A stretch of 64,000 bases of DNA from Enterococcus faecalis_A (GCA_051295955.1 JBPDWA010000004.1:1-64000); one strand, 5' to 3'; counted from the first letter of the stretch, positions 18,465 through 27,588 are shown. A program made the numbers and translations. Notes: generated by a model from the letters alone, not told the origin.

Positions 18465-19346
18465 ATGAATGAATTATTAGCAACAGTTTTTACTGGGTTG
18501 GTTATTGATGAAAATGATCAGTACTATTTTGTTCAAAAAAATGGAATTACTTTTGCTTTAAGTAAGACAGAGGGTTCGTATGAACTTGGCGCTATGGTTG
18601 AGGGTTTTGGGTATTTGAATCACAAACAAGCACCGGAGATGACTACAAAGATTCCTACAATTCGAAAAGACCAATATGGCTTTGGTACCGTAACGGGAAC
18701 TCGAAAGGATTTAGGGGCATTTGTCGATATCGGTTTAGCGGATAAGGATGTAGTAGTCTCACTTGATGAATTGCCAACGATGAAGGAGCTGTGGCCTAAA
18801 AAGGGGGATCGTTTGATGATTGCATTAAAAGTAGATCAAAAAAACCGGATTTGGGGCACTCTAGCAGATGAAAAGGAATTTAACGGTTTAGCGAAACGCG
18901 GTCATGATGAATTGAAAAATGCGGACATGACTGGGACTGTTTATCGTTTGAAATTAGCAGGAAGCTATTTGTTAACACAAGATTTTTATCTTGGGTTTGT
19001 CCATTCGTCAGAACGCTATCAGGAACCGCGCTTGGGAGAAGTGGTGAAAGGCAGAGTAATCGGGATCAGACCGGATGGTGTCTTAAATATGTCGCTGAAA
19101 CCTCGCAGTTATGAAGTGATTGATGATGATGCAGAAATGATTTTGACCTTCTTAAAACGAGCAGCTGACCATCAAATTCCTTTTACGGATAAATCTGATC
19201 CGGCGGCAATTAAGCAAACCTTTGGCATTAGTAAAGCTCAATTCAAACGTGCTTTAGGCAATTTAATAAAACGTAAACTAATCAAACAGAAAAATGGTGC
19301 TACTCTTTTAATGAAAAATTCAGAAGAAAATACATCTTCTAATTGA
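18465..19346 (+). CDS. cvfB: S1-domain RNA-binding protein CvfB/YitL family
   Basis: A 293-residue protein with tandem S1-like OB folds and a C-terminal winged helix. Visible landmarks are GFGTVTGTRKDLGAFVDIGL (S1-like), KGRVIGIRPDGVLNMSLKPR (third S1-like repeat) and the winged-helix region ISKAQFKRALGNLIKR. CvfB is known in Staphylococcus as an RNA-binding factor affecting virulence gene expression; its B. subtilis counterpart is YitL. RBS GAGAGGAG precedes ATG 18465, 20 bases after azlD, so it probably shares that transcript. Its role here is inferred from the family. Confidence 0.88.
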   Translation: MNELLATVFTGLVIDENDQYYFVQKNGITFALSKTEGSYELGAMVEGFGYLNHKQAPEMTTKIPTIRKDQYGFGTVTGTRKDLGAFVDIGLADKDVVVSLDELPTMKELWPKKGDRLMIALKVDQKNRIWGTLADEKEFNGLAKRGHDELKNADMTGTVYRLKLAGSYLLTQDFYLGFVHSSERYQEPRLGEVVKGRVIGIRPDGVLNMSLKPRSYEVIDDDAEMILTFLKRAADHQIPFTDKSDPAAIKQTFGISKAQFKRALGNLIKRKLIKQKNGATLLMKNSEENTSSN

Positions 19347-19352
19347 GAATAC

Positions 19353-19381
19353 TTGCAAAAAATGCGGTTATATTTTATAAT
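19353..19381 (+). promoter_or_regulatory. fur promoter
   Basis: TTGCAA, a 17-base spacer and a perfect TATAAT -10 box. The -10 lies inside the upstream PerR-like box (19375-19389). Confidence 0.75.
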
Positions 19382-19389
19382 TATTTTAA
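19375..19389 (+). promoter_or_regulatory. PerR-type box 1 on the fur -10 element
   Basis: Matches the PerR consensus TTATAATNATTATAA at 14 of 15 positions (A to T at position 12). Its position over the -10 box would allow repression. Confidence 0.6.
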
Positions 19390-19415
19390 TTTAACAGAGG
19401 ATTTAAAGAATTAGA

Positions 19416-19430
19416 TTATAATGATTATAA
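19416..19430 (+). promoter_or_regulatory. PerR-type box 2 (perfect) upstream of fur
   Basis: TTATAATGATTATAA matches the published PerR box consensus at every defined position and is a perfect 7-1-7 inverted repeat. It lies in the transcribed leader, 17 bases before ATG 19447. No Fur-type TGATAAT...ATTATCA is present. Confidence 0.7.
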
Positions 19431-19446
19431 ATAAGGGGCTATTACG

Positions 19447-19908
19447 ATGGATTCAACTGCTGCTTTAAAAAAAGCGAAACAACAATTACATGATTCGGGG
19501 TTCAAACTAACTCCACAAAGAGAAGCAACCGTAATGGTTTTGCTGGAAAATGAAAAGGACCATCTATCAGCAGAAGAGATTTACTTTTTAGTGAAACAAA
19601 AAAGCCCTGAGATTGGCTTGGCCACCGTTTATCGAACGCTGGAAATTTTAACGGATCTAAAAGTTGTGGACAAAGTGAGTTTTAATGACGGGTTGGCTCG
19701 CTATGATTTACGCAAAGAAGGGGCGAATCATTTTCATCACCATCTACTTTGTTTGGAGTGCGGCAATATTGAAGAAGTTGAAGAAGATTTATTGCTTGAG
19801 GTTGAACATGTGGTGGAAAATCGCTATCATTTTCAAGTAAAGGACCATCGGTTAACCTTTCATGGCGTTTGTCATGCTTGTCAAAATAAAGGCAAAACAA
19901 ACCCGTAA
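19447..19908 (+). CDS. fur: Ferric uptake regulator Fur
   Basis: A 153-residue Fur-family repressor. The winged-helix DNA-binding half contains FKLTPQREATVMVLLENE and GLATVYRTLEIL. The dimerisation half has the metal-site stretch HFHHHLLC, a structural-zinc pair CLEC, and a second pair CHAC near the C terminus. The sequence is closer to B. subtilis Fur (QLH..GFKLTPQREATV, ARYDLRKEGANHFHHH) than to PerR or Zur. It would repress iron-uptake genes when Fe(II) is available. Two PerR-type boxes sit on its promoter. RBS AAGGGG precedes ATG 19447. Confidence 0.92.
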   Translation: MDSTAALKKAKQQLHDSGFKLTPQREATVMVLLENEKDHLSAEEIYFLVKQKSPEIGLATVYRTLEILTDLKVVDKVSFNDGLARYDLRKEGANHFHHHLLCLECGNIEEVEEDLLLEVEHVVENRYHFQVKDHRLTFHGVCHACQNKGKTNP

Positions 19909-19924
19909 CTGACTAAGTAAAACT

Positions 19925-19974
19925 AAAAAAGGTGCAACCTGCAGCCAGTTTTGGGCAGAGGTTGCACCTTTTTT
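19925..19974. terminator. Bidirectional terminator between fur and gap
   Basis: AAAAAAGGTGCAACCT (19925-19940) pairs with AGGTTGCACCTTTTTT (19959-19974). A and T runs on opposite sides allow use by both converging genes. Confidence 0.9.
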
Positions 19975-19996
19975 ATGGATAAGGGATTAACACTCT

Positions 19997-21007
19997 TTAT
20001 AAATTAGCAAATTTTTCTAAAAGGCGAATCATTTGGCAAGTAAAGCCGTATTCGTTGTCGTACCAAGCCACTGTTTTCACTAATTGATAATCACCAGCAG
20101 TTGTTACTTCAGTTTGAGTTGGGTCAAAAATTGATCCTTGCGTCGTTCCAATTACATCACCGGAAACAATTTCACGGTCGTCGTAACTGAAGGAAGGATT
20201 GTTTTCGGTATGTTTTTTAATCGCTTCATTTACTTGATCAGCAGTTACTTTTGTTTTTAAAATAGATACTAGTTCTGTTAAAGAGCCATCAACAACAGGT
20301 ACACGTTGGGCATGACCTTGCAGTTTTCCGTTTAATTCTGGGATCACTAGACCAATTGCTTTGGCAGCTCCTGTGGAATGAGGAATGGTATTATCTGCAG
20401 CAGAACGGGCAGCGCGTAGGTTGCCGCCTTTAACTGGACCATCCAATAACATTTGAGTAGAAGTATATGCATGAACAGTAGTCATTGTTCCGACTTCAAT
20501 CCCAAATTCTTCATTTAAGAAATAGGCCATTGGAGCTAAGCAATTGGTAGTACAAGAACCGGCAGAAATAATTTGATCATTGGGTTCTAAAGTATCGTCA
20601 TTGACGTTGTATACGATCGTTTTCATTGAGCCAGCAGGTGCTGAAATAACCACCCGTTTAACGCCGGCATTCAAATGGGCTTGCGCTTTTTCTTGGGAAG
20701 TATAAAAACCGGTACATTCCAAAACAATATCAACGCCATTTTCTTTAACCCAAGGAATTTTACTTGCATCTGGTTCAGCGTAAACTCGTGTTTCTTCACC
20801 GTCTACTACGATTGCTTGATCAGTAGCAGTTACAGCTCCTGGGTAAGTGCCGTGAGTAGAGTCAAACTGCAATAATTGAGCCAACATGGTAGGGCTGGTT
20901 AAGTCATTAATTGCCACCACTTCAATATCGTCAGAAACTGCTTTTATCCGCCGAAAAGCCAAACGTCCAATTCGACCAAATCCATTAATACCTACTTTTA
21001 CTGTCAT
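19997..21007 (-). CDS. gap: Glyceraldehyde-3-phosphate dehydrogenase
   Basis: A 336-residue glycolytic GAPDH converting glyceraldehyde-3-phosphate plus NAD+ and phosphate to 1,3-bisphosphoglycerate. The Rossmann motif GINGFGRIGRLAFRR opens the protein. NDLTSP carries the Asp typical of NAD+-specific enzymes. The catalytic Cys is in SAGSCTTNCLAP, and HSTGAAKA and WYDNEYGFTCQM are intact. RBS AAAGGAGGA precedes the ATG. It is monocistronic on the minus strand, convergent with fur and divergent from obg. There is no adjacent CggR or other glycolytic genes. Confidence 0.97.
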   Translation of the reverse strand: MTVKVGINGFGRIGRLAFRRIKAVSDDIEVVAINDLTSPTMLAQLLQFDSTHGTYPGAVTATDQAIVVDGEETRVYAEPDASKIPWVKENGVDIVLECTGFYTSQEKAQAHLNAGVKRVVISAPAGSMKTIVYNVNDDTLEPNDQIISAGSCTTNCLAPMAYFLNEEFGIEVGTMTTVHAYTSTQMLLDGPVKGGNLRAARSAADNTIPHSTGAAKAIGLVIPELNGKLQGHAQRVPVVDGSLTELVSILKTKVTADQVNEAIKKHTENNPSFSYDDREIVSGDVIGTTQGSIFDPTQTEVTTAGDYQLVKTVAWYDNEYGFTCQMIRLLEKFANL

Positions 21008-21332
21008 ACAATACGTCCTCCTTTATAATTTGACAACCACGCTAAATATAGGCAAGCCTTTTTACCAAAGACTTTCACTATAAAGCTAGTGTGCGCTCCT
21101 TTCATTTTTTTGTCAAAAAATTCAGCTTAGGGGATTGAATTTCAGAAGCCAGTAAGACATAAATGCAAATGAACCGTACTATAAATGGAAAAATAGCCTT
21201 TAAAAAGAACAGAAAATGAGAACAATGAAGAGAAACCATGGACAAAAATCTAATTCACAGCTAAAATAAGGAGGACTTTTGTTTATTGTGGAGATTCAGG
21301 TAGTCAAGTAATAATAATGGGAGGACGAAAAA
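21008..21332. other. Divergent gap/obg intergenic region
   Basis: About 325 bases. On the minus strand a TTGACA occurs about 100 bases upstream of gap but lacks a good -10 at 16-18 bases. An inverted repeat CACTA/TAGTG occurs near 21072-21087. On the plus strand, AAGGAGG (about 21269) is followed by a possible ten-codon frame starting TTG and stopping just before the obg RBS. No clear obg promoter pair was found. Confidence 0.4.
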
Positions 21333-22646
21333 ATGTCCATGTTTTTAGATCAAGTAACGATTGAAGTCAAAGCCGGCAAAGGCGGCGATGGCATGGTTGC
21401 TTTTCGCAGAGAAAAATATGTACCTGATGGCGGACCGGCCGGTGGCGATGGCGGTCGTGGCGGGGATGTCATCTTAGTAGTGGACGAAGGGCTTCGCACA
21501 TTGATGGATTTTCGCTATCATCGTCATTTTAAAGCAGTGCCAGGAGAAAATGGCATGAGTAAAGGAATGCACGGTCGTGGTTCAGAAGATACGTACGTAA
21601 AAGTGCCGCCTGGTACCACTGTGCGAGATGCACAAACCGGTGCTTTAATCGGTGATTTAATTGAAAAGGGCCAAACGTTGGTTGTCGCCAAAGGAGGACG
21701 CGGTGGACGTGGAAATATTCGTTTCGCTTCCCCTAAAAATCCCGCTCCGGAAATTGCAGAAAATGGCGAACCCGGTCAAGAACGAAAAATCGAATTGGAA
21801 CTGAAGGTGTTAGCGGATGTAGGATTGGTAGGTTTTCCCTCTGTCGGAAAATCTACCTTACTTTCAGTAATTTCAGCAGCGCGCCCCAAAATCGGCGCCT
21901 ATCATTTTACGACCTTAGTACCTAATCTGGGTATGGTTACGACTAGTGACGGCCGTAGTTTTGCGGCAGCAGACTTGCCAGGCTTAATTGAAGGAGCATC
22001 ACAAGGAGTGGGTCTTGGTACGCAATTTTTGCGTCATATTGAACGTACTCGTGTTATTTTACACGTCATTGATATGAGCGGCATAGAAGGACGTGATCCT
22101 TACGAAGATTATTTAGCCATCAACCAAGAATTGGCCTCTTATGATATGCGTCTGTTAGAGCGCCCTCAAATAATCGTAGCCAATAAGATGGATATGCCGG
22201 AAGCAGCAGAGAATTTAGAACAATTCAAGGCTCATTTGGGTCAAGAAAAAGAAAATGAATACGCGGACTCTTTACCAATTTTTCCTATTTCAAGTATCTC
22301 AAGAAAAGGAATTGAGCCATTGTTAAATGCCACTGCTGACTTATTAGATGTAACACCAGAATTTCCTTTATATGAAGAGGAAGTGGAAGCTGAAACAGTT
22401 CATTATGGCTTTCAATCTGAAGAAGCAGACTTTCGAATTGATCGGGATCCAGATGCTACCTGGATCTTAACTGGCGAAAAGCTGGAACGTTTGTTTGAAA
22501 TGACGAACTTCGATCATGATGAAACTGTAATGCGCTTTGCACGTCAACTAAGAGGCATGGGTGTTGACGAAGCCCTTAGAGCGCGGGGGGCTAAAGACGG
22601 CGATATCGTTCGCATTGGCAATTATGAATTTGAATTTGTCGAGTAA
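21333..22646 (+). CDS. obg: GTPase Obg/CgtA
   Basis: A 437-residue essential ribosome-associated GTPase. The glycine-rich Obg fold is N-terminal (VEVKAGKGGDGMVAFRREKY, GGPAGGDGGRGGDV). The G domain starts near residue 160 with P-loop GFPSVGKST, switch/G3 DLPGLIEGA and G4 NKMD. A C-terminal OCT domain ends the protein. It acts in 50S assembly and stress control. RBS GGGAGGA precedes ATG 21333. A hairpin terminator follows. Confidence 0.96.
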   Translation: MSMFLDQVTIEVKAGKGGDGMVAFRREKYVPDGGPAGGDGGRGGDVILVVDEGLRTLMDFRYHRHFKAVPGENGMSKGMHGRGSEDTYVKVPPGTTVRDAQTGALIGDLIEKGQTLVVAKGGRGGRGNIRFASPKNPAPEIAENGEPGQERKIELELKVLADVGLVGFPSVGKSTLLSVISAARPKIGAYHFTTLVPNLGMVTTSDGRSFAAADLPGLIEGASQGVGLGTQFLRHIERTRVILHVIDMSGIEGRDPYEDYLAINQELASYDMRLLERPQIIVANKMDMPEAAENLEQFKAHLGQEKENEYADSLPIFPISSISRKGIEPLLNATADLLDVTPEFPLYEEEVEAETVHYGFQSEEADFRIDRDPDATWILTGEKLERLFEMTNFDHDETVMRFARQLRGMGVDEALRARGAKDGDIVRIGNYEFEFVE

Positions 22647-22662
22647 AACGACTGCTGGTAAT

Positions 22663-22702
22663 GAAAAGACCGGTTTCCTTATATAAAAAATCGGTCTTTT
22701 CA
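22663..22702 (+). terminator. Terminator after obg
   Basis: GAAAAGACCG (22663-22672) pairs perfectly with CGGTCTTTTC (22692-22701). The T tract is mainly inside the stem. Confidence 0.65.
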
Positions 22703-22890
22703 ATAGTTTATAAATTTGAAAGTTTACATAATACGGTTATGGTGAACTAGAGTTATTCACTTAATAATCAGTCGATAGACGGAGTAGTTTTCCGACAGAA
22801 GTTGCACAGAAAAATGGTATTCTAGGCGGAAGCATTTCTTTTAACGGCTTGTTATACTCCTTTTGTTAACAAAGAATTGGAGGGTTTTTT

Positions 22891-23262
22891 ATGAAATTAG
22901 TGAAATTTTTATTGGTTAGTGGTGTGATCATTGGCGGCGGGCTCTTAGGTGCCATGTACTGGACCCAGCATGATTCAGGTGAACTGGCTGGTGTAATGGA
23001 TTATTTGAATCCCTTGGTTAAGGAAGGCACCGTTTATATATAAACTAAAAAAGCCGATCAGGTAAATGAACATGGTATTGCCAGTTATACGCAAACTGCG
23101 GCCAATCAAACCGGCCAAACTAGAGAGATCACATTTACAGCCGATCATGAGTTGCACACCGGTCGTTATTTAAAAGTGTACAATAAAGGCGCGCATGTTA
23201 AAACTTATGAAGAAGTAGAAAAAAAGATGGTTCCTACCGAAGCTTTAAAAATGATTGACTGA
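22891..23262 (+). pseudogene. YxeA-family (DUF1093) secreted protein, in-frame nonsense codon
   Basis: RBS GGAGGG and ATG 22891 open a frame with an N-terminal hydrophobic segment (LVKFLLVSGVIIGGGLLGAMY). The frame hits TAA at 23041-23043 after 50 codons. The same frame continues for 72 more codons with sequence typical of the YxeA family (ITFTADHELHTGRYLKVYNK, VEKKMVPTEALKM) to TGA 23260-23262. One substitution, for example AAA to TAA at codon 51 in VYI-stop-TKKAD, explains it. Total of 123 codons matches YxeA length. It is likely inactivated; a sequencing substitution is less likely than real decay. Confidence 0.75.
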
Positions 23263-23299
23263 CTGAAAGGTCACTACCATTAAAAACATAACTTCATTA

Positions 23300-23347
23300 G
23301 AAAAAACAGGCAAGGAAAGCACAATTACAGTGACCTTCTTGCCTGTT
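23300..23347 (-). terminator. Terminator of the cyclophilin lipoprotein gene
   Basis: AACAGGCAAGGAA (about 23305-23317) pairs with TTCTTGCCTGTT (23336-23347). On the minus strand it is followed by a run of T (AAAAAA on plus), just past the gene's stop at 23353. Confidence 0.75.
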
Positions 23348-23352
23348 GCAGG

Positions 23353-24099
23353 TTATTTTGCTTCTTGTAGAACGTTAATTTTTTCAATTTTGACCGGTTC
23401 TTTAGGTTGGCTCTTTTCACCACTAGCGTTTGCTACTGTTTCGACTTTAGCGATTTGGTCAACCACGTCCATGCCTTTGACGACTTGGCCGAAAACGGTA
23501 TGTTTATTATCTAAATAAGGTGCTCCGCCTTTTTTGTAGGCTTCAATAATCTTTTTAGGATAATCGTCATACAACAAGCCATCAGAAACATCATCGGTAT
23601 TTTGGACGATAAAGAATTGGCTGCCATTGGTATTTGCGCCAGAATTTGCCATGGAAAGGGCACCGCGAATATTATAAAGCTGGTTGGAAAATTCATCTTC
23701 AAACGGTTTATTCCAAATACTGTTGCCGCCAGTGCCGTCGCCACTTGGGTCGCCTCCTTGAATCATAAAGTTCTCTACAACACGATGGAAGGTTAACCCA
23801 TTATAATAGCCCTCTTTGGCATGAGTGACAAAGTTTTCAACGGCTTTAGGCGCTTGTTTAGGGAAGAGCTTGATTTGAATGGTTCCTTTATTCGTCACCA
23901 TTTCAACTAAGTCTTCATCTTGTGTCACGTTGGAATTTAATTGGGGTAAATCCAATGCATTCAAATCCACTTTCTTTTCTTTTTTTGTTTCTGAACTGCT
24001 GGTGGTCGTTTTCTCTTTGGTAGCTGGCTGACCGCAAGCAGCAAAAAGTAATGTTGTGATTGCTAATGAGGCTGCTATCACAATTTTTTTTCTATTCAT
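23353..24099 (-). CDS. Cyclophilin-type peptidyl-prolyl isomerase lipoprotein
   Basis: A 248-residue lipoprotein: a signal peptide with lipobox (TLLFAAC, Cys about 22), a Ser/Thr/Lys-rich linker, then a cyclophilin domain from about residue 60. Active-site landmarks are GLTFHRVVENFMIQGGDP, ALSMANSG and NGSQFFIV. A loop insertion (LLYDDYPKKIIEAYKKGG) is common in Gram-positive versions. It should assist folding of exported proteins at the membrane-wall face. ATG 24099 follows AAGGGAG; the open frame extends upstream without an RBS. It is divergent from mupG. Confidence 0.93.
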   Translation of the reverse strand: MNRKKIVIAASLAITTLLFAACGQPATKEKTTTSSSETKKEKKVDLNALDLPQLNSNVTQDEDLVEMVTNKGTIQIKLFPKQAPKAVENFVTHAKEGYYNGLTFHRVVENFMIQGGDPSGDGTGGNSIWNKPFEDEFSNQLYNIRGALSMANSGANTNGSQFFIVQNTDDVSDGLLYDDYPKKIIEAYKKGGAPYLDNKHTVFGQVVKGMDVVDQIAKVETVANASGEKSQPKEPVKIEKINVLQEAK

Positions 24100-24169
24100 T
24101 AAGAAATTCTCCCTTTCCTTTACATTTTCAGATTCAATCATAACAAAAGAGTTAGCTGACCACCAGCAT

Positions 24170-24190
24170 AATTCCAATTTTTTTGGAATT
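24170..24190. promoter_or_regulatory. Inverted repeat between cyclophilin gene and mupG
   Basis: AATTCCAA, five T, TTGGAATT: a perfect 8-bp inverted repeat just upstream of the mupG -35 region. It could be an operator for mupG or the divergent gene; no factor can be named. Confidence 0.35.
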
Positions 24191-24200
24191 TGAAAAGGTG

Positions 24201-24229
24201 TAGACCATTTTTGGCTTTTTTGATATAAT
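24201..24229 (+). promoter_or_regulatory. Promoter of mupG
   Basis: TAGACC, a 17-base spacer and a perfect TATAAT; the -35 is weak. Confidence 0.6.
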
Positions 24230-24276
24230 GTAAGTGGATACATTTTCACTGTCATAAACAAATTAGGAGGTTCACT

Positions 24277-25368
24277 ATGGGAAAACTAGGAATTTCAATT
24301 TATCCAGAACGTTCAACGTTTGAAAAGGATCGGGCTTACTTGGATTTGGCATATAAGTACGGCTTTAAAAGAGTTTTTACTAGCTTATTACAAATTACTG
24401 ACGATAAGGAAAAAGTGTTGGCTGATTTTCAACAAGTTGTAACTTATGCCAATCAATTAGGGATGGAAGTAATGGTGGATATCAATCCTGCGTTATTTGA
24501 GCAGCTAGGTATTTCGTATGATGATTTATCCTTTTTCCATAAAATGGGAGCTTATGGCGTTCGTTTAGATTTAGGTTTTACTGGGAAAGAAGAAGCGGAC
24601 ATGACGCGCAATCCTTATGGAATCAAGATTGAAATCAATATGAGTACCGGTACTAGTTATGTGGATAATATCATGGCTTATTCTCCCAATACGGAAAATC
24701 TTTTAGGCTCCCACAATTTTTATCCTCATCGCTACACGGGTTTAAGTTATGATCATTTTGTTTTTTGCTCTAAAAAATTCAGACATTATAATTTAAACAC
24801 GATGGCTTTTGTTAATTCACAAGCGGCAACATTTGGGCCTTGGCCGACACAAGACGGCTTGTGTTCTTTAGAAGACCACCGTGAGTTGGAGCTTGCCACT
24901 CAAGTGAAACACTTATTGTTAACTGGCTTAATTGATGATATCTCCATCGGCAATGCGTATGCTTCACAAGCCGAACTAAAAGCGATGGCAGAAGCCTTTT
25001 TTGCCGATTTTCCTGCTATTAAAGTCGATGTTGAAGCCGATATTACGGAAGATGAGCGAATTGCTTTATTTGACAATCTTCACAGCTACCGTGGCGACCG
25101 TTCCGATTATATGCTGCGTTCTACTATGACACGAGTTTATTATAAAGATCGGCCGTTTCCAGCGCATAACACCAGAGAAATTGTCAAAGGCGACGTGCTA
25201 ATTGACAATCAAGACTATGGCCAATATAAAGGCGAAACTCAAATTGCATTACAACCAATGCACAATGACGGTCGTGTAAACGTTGCTGGTCGAATTGCTC
25301 CGGATGAATTGTTTCTGTTGGACTTTTTAAAACCATGGTCAAGTTTTAAATTGATTGAAAATAACTAG
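24277..25368 (+). CDS. mupG: MupG-family (DUF871) TIM-barrel protein, putative 6-phospho-N-acetylmuramidase
   Basis: A 363-residue cytosolic TIM-barrel protein of the DUF871 family with a C-terminal small domain. Family stretches are LGISIYPERS at the start, MVDINP, GVRLDLGF, NASTGT-like NMSTGT, NFYPHRYTGL, and DNQDYGQYKGE near the C terminus. In Staphylococcus, MupG hydrolyses MurNAc-6-phosphate-GlcNAc formed during PTS uptake of wall disaccharide. No murQ or murP is adjacent, so that role is inferred from the family. RBS AGGAGG precedes ATG 24277. It is monocistronic. Confidence 0.82.
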   Translation: MGKLGISIYPERSTFEKDRAYLDLAYKYGFKRVFTSLLQITDDKEKVLADFQQVVTYANQLGMEVMVDINPALFEQLGISYDDLSFFHKMGAYGVRLDLGFTGKEEADMTRNPYGIKIEINMSTGTSYVDNIMAYSPNTENLLGSHNFYPHRYTGLSYDHFVFCSKKFRHYNLNTMAFVNSQAATFGPWPTQDGLCSLEDHRELELATQVKHLLLTGLIDDISIGNAYASQAELKAMAEAFFADFPAIKVDVEADITEDERIALFDNLHSYRGDRSDYMLRSTMTRVYYKDRPFPAHNTREIVKGDVLIDNQDYGQYKGETQIALQPMHNDGRVNVAGRIAPDELFLLDFLKPWSSFKLIENN

Positions 25369-25406
25369 TTAACCAATGATTGGCAAACAATGAATGATTA
25401 GGTGAT

Positions 25407-25437
25407 TTGAAAAGGTAGAAAAGTATCTATCTTTTCA
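25407..25437 (+). terminator. Hairpin after mupG
   Basis: TTGAAAAGGTAG pairs with CTATCTTTTCAA (25426-25437, one G-T pair). An AAAACGCC...GGCGTTTT inverted repeat (25437-25444 and 25485-25492) lies directly downstream with CTTTTT between. Confidence 0.5.
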
Positions 25438-25541
25438 AAACGCCTTTTTCCCTATACTAATTATTTTGTTTTTTAAAGTAAGAGGGCGTTTTAATAATTG
25501 TTAAAAGAACAGCGAAAGATTTCAAGAAACTTTGATTCAGG

Positions 25542-25570
25542 TTGCGCAAACGGACAGAACACTTTATACT
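25542..25570 (+). promoter_or_regulatory. Promoter of the anchored hydrolase gene
   Basis: TTGCGC, a 17-base spacer and TATACT, 35 bases before the start. Confidence 0.55.
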
Positions 25571-25604
25571 GAGAAAGGACTTTATGCAGAAAAGGAGCAA
25601 CAGA

Positions 25605-26534
25605 ATGAAACGAACCTTGAAAATTTTACTAGGCTTAGTCCTTGTAATCCTGATCGTCTTATTTGGGGCAGGGCTGTATTTTTATAACTATGCAGTCGTT
25701 CCTAGTAAAAAAGACTTTTTAGCTTCAGACACACCGGGAACAACCGTCAAACAAACACCGGAAGAACAATGGTTTAAAGATAAAAAAAATCGGACAACTT
25801 GGCAGCTGACTTCCCATGACGGGTTAAAATTAAAGGCTATTTATTTGCCGGCTGAACAAAAAAGCACGAAGACCGTTATTATGGCTCATGGTTATATGGG
25901 TAATGCTGAAACGATGGCTTCTTTTGCAAAAATGTACCATGATTGGGGCTATAATGTATTAGCACCGGATGCCCGAGGCCACGGCCAAAGTGAAGGCAAT
26001 TATATTGGCTTTGGTTGGCCGGAACGAAAAGATTATTTACAATGGATCGACCAAGTTCTGCAAAAAACAGGTGCAGATACAACCATTACTCTTTACGGGA
26101 TCAGTATGGGTGGTGCCACCGTTATGATGACCAGTGGTGAAAAACTACCGAAAAATGTGAAAGCTATCGTGGAAGATTGCGGGTACTCTTCTGTTAATGA
26201 AGAACTTTCCGGTCAATTAAAAGAAATGTTCGGTTTGCCAGCTTTTCCATTGATGAACGTAACAAGTGCTGTGACTAAAGTCCGTGCCGGTTATTTCTTT
26301 GGTGAAGCCAGTTCCGTAAAACAGTTGCAAAAAAATAAAACGCCGATCCTTTTCATTCATGGAGATGCTGATACTTTTGTCCCATTTTACATGCTGGATG
26401 AAGTTTATGCAGCAACGAATGCTCCCAAGGAAAAATATGTTGTCCATGGAGCGAAACATGCAAAATCTTATGACACAGATCCGGAAAAATATAAAGCAAC
26501 AGTTGCGACTTTCCTAAATAAGTACGTGCGCTAA
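25605..26534 (+). CDS. Membrane-anchored alpha/beta hydrolase
   Basis: A 309-residue protein with one N-terminal hydrophobic anchor (LKILLGLVLVILIVLFGAGL) and an extracytoplasmic alpha/beta hydrolase domain. HGYMGNAETM is the oxyanion region, LYGISMGGATV holds the nucleophile Ser, HGDADTFVPF the acid and GAKHAKSY the catalytic His. All triad residues are present, so it is probably active as an esterase or peptidase; substrate unknown. ATG 25605 has RBS AAAGGAG. It is monocistronic, with a terminator after it. Confidence 0.85.
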   Translation: MKRTLKILLGLVLVILIVLFGAGLYFYNYAVVPSKKDFLASDTPGTTVKQTPEEQWFKDKKNRTTWQLTSHDGLKLKAIYLPAEQKSTKTVIMAHGYMGNAETMASFAKMYHDWGYNVLAPDARGHGQSEGNYIGFGWPERKDYLQWIDQVLQKTGADTTITLYGISMGGATVMMTSGEKLPKNVKAIVEDCGYSSVNEELSGQLKEMFGLPAFPLMNVTSAVTKVRAGYFFGEASSVKQLQKNKTPILFIHGDADTFVPFYMLDEVYAATNAPKEKYVVHGAKHAKSYDTDPEKYKATVATFLNKYVR

Positions 26535-26548
26535 CCATTTCTTAAAAG

Positions 26549-26584
26549 AGCCTGCGGGATCTGAGGATTCCGTAAGCTTTTTTT
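26549..26584 (+). terminator. Terminator after the anchored hydrolase gene
   Basis: A 13-position stem (26549-26561 with 26566-26578) including one mismatch and two G-T pairs, then seven T. Confidence 0.75.
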
Positions 26585-26697
26585 CTCTTATATAAAAAAG
26601 TTCATAGATTGTTATTCTTTCTTTTAAATTATTAAGAAAGATAAGTGCATAGAAGAGAATTATTTGATAGGATAAAAGGAAGAAATGAGGTAAAATA

Positions 26698-27588
26698 ATG
26701 GAAGAGCAATTGATTGATTATTTACATTATTTACAAATTGAACGGGGCTTATCCCTCAACACCAGAAACAGTTATCAAAGAGACTTAAAAAAATATTTGC
26801 TTTTTTTAAAGGAGCAATCTTTCAGTAGTTGGCAAGCGGTGGATCGCTACGTTGTGATGGAATTCCTTCAAGCGCTGCATCAAGAGCAACAAGCATCTGC
26901 TTCTGTGACACGGATTATATCCAGCTTGCGTGGCTTCCATCAGTTTTTAAGACAGGAACGGATTACAGATCATGACCCGATGCAACATATTGACTCTCCT
27001 AAAAAAGTCCAAAAACTGCCTAATACTCTATCGGTAGCAGAAGTAACGCAGTTGATTGAAACGCCCGATACATCACAACCTTTGGGGCTGCGGAACCGGG
27101 CGATATTAGAAGTAATGTATGCCACCGGTTTACGCGTCAGCGAGTTAGTGGAATTGAAATTAGGAGATTTACACTTAGCGATGGGCTTGTTACAAACAAT
27201 CGGTAAAGGCGATAAAGAACGGATTATTCCTTTAGGTGATTATGCAATTCAGTGGATTGAACGCTATTTGTCTGGAGCCCGTAGCCAACTGATTAAAAAT
27301 CATCCCAACGAACTGCACTTGTTTGTAAATCATCATGGTCAGGCCTTGTCACGACAAGGAATTTGGAAGAACTTAAAACAAATTGTTCGTCAGGCGGGCA
27401 TTGACAAAAATATTACGCCCCATACGCTTCGTCATAGTTTTGCGACCCACTTGCTAGAAAACGGTGCTGATCTGCGAATTGTCCAAGAATTATTAGGCCA
27501 CGCTGATATTTCCACCACGCAAATTTATACCCACATTACTAAACAGCGGATGGCCGACGTTTACAAGCAACATTTCCCAAGAGCCTGA
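26698..27588 (+). CDS. xerD: Tyrosine recombinase XerD
   Basis: A 296-residue chromosome-dimer resolvase acting with XerC/CodV-type partner at dif near the terminus. The N-terminal SAM-like domain is about 1-100. The catalytic residues are all present: R146 (TGLRVSEL), H242 and R245 (HTLRHSFATHLL), H268 (GHADIST) and nucleophile Y277 (TQIYTHI). RBS GAGG precedes ATG 26698. It heads the conserved xerD-ribT-scpA-scpB-rluB cluster, so it is the housekeeping XerD rather than a phage integrase. No dif-like site was seen nearby. Confidence 0.95.
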   Translation: MEEQLIDYLHYLQIERGLSLNTRNSYQRDLKKYLLFLKEQSFSSWQAVDRYVVMEFLQALHQEQQASASVTRIISSLRGFHQFLRQERITDHDPMQHIDSPKKVQKLPNTLSVAEVTQLIETPDTSQPLGLRNRAILEVMYATGLRVSELVELKLGDLHLAMGLLQTIGKGDKERIIPLGDYAIQWIERYLSGARSQLIKNHPNELHLFVNHHGQALSRQGIWKNLKQIVRQAGIDKNITPHTLRHSFATHLLENGADLRIVQELLGHADISTTQIYTHITKQRMADVYKQHFPRA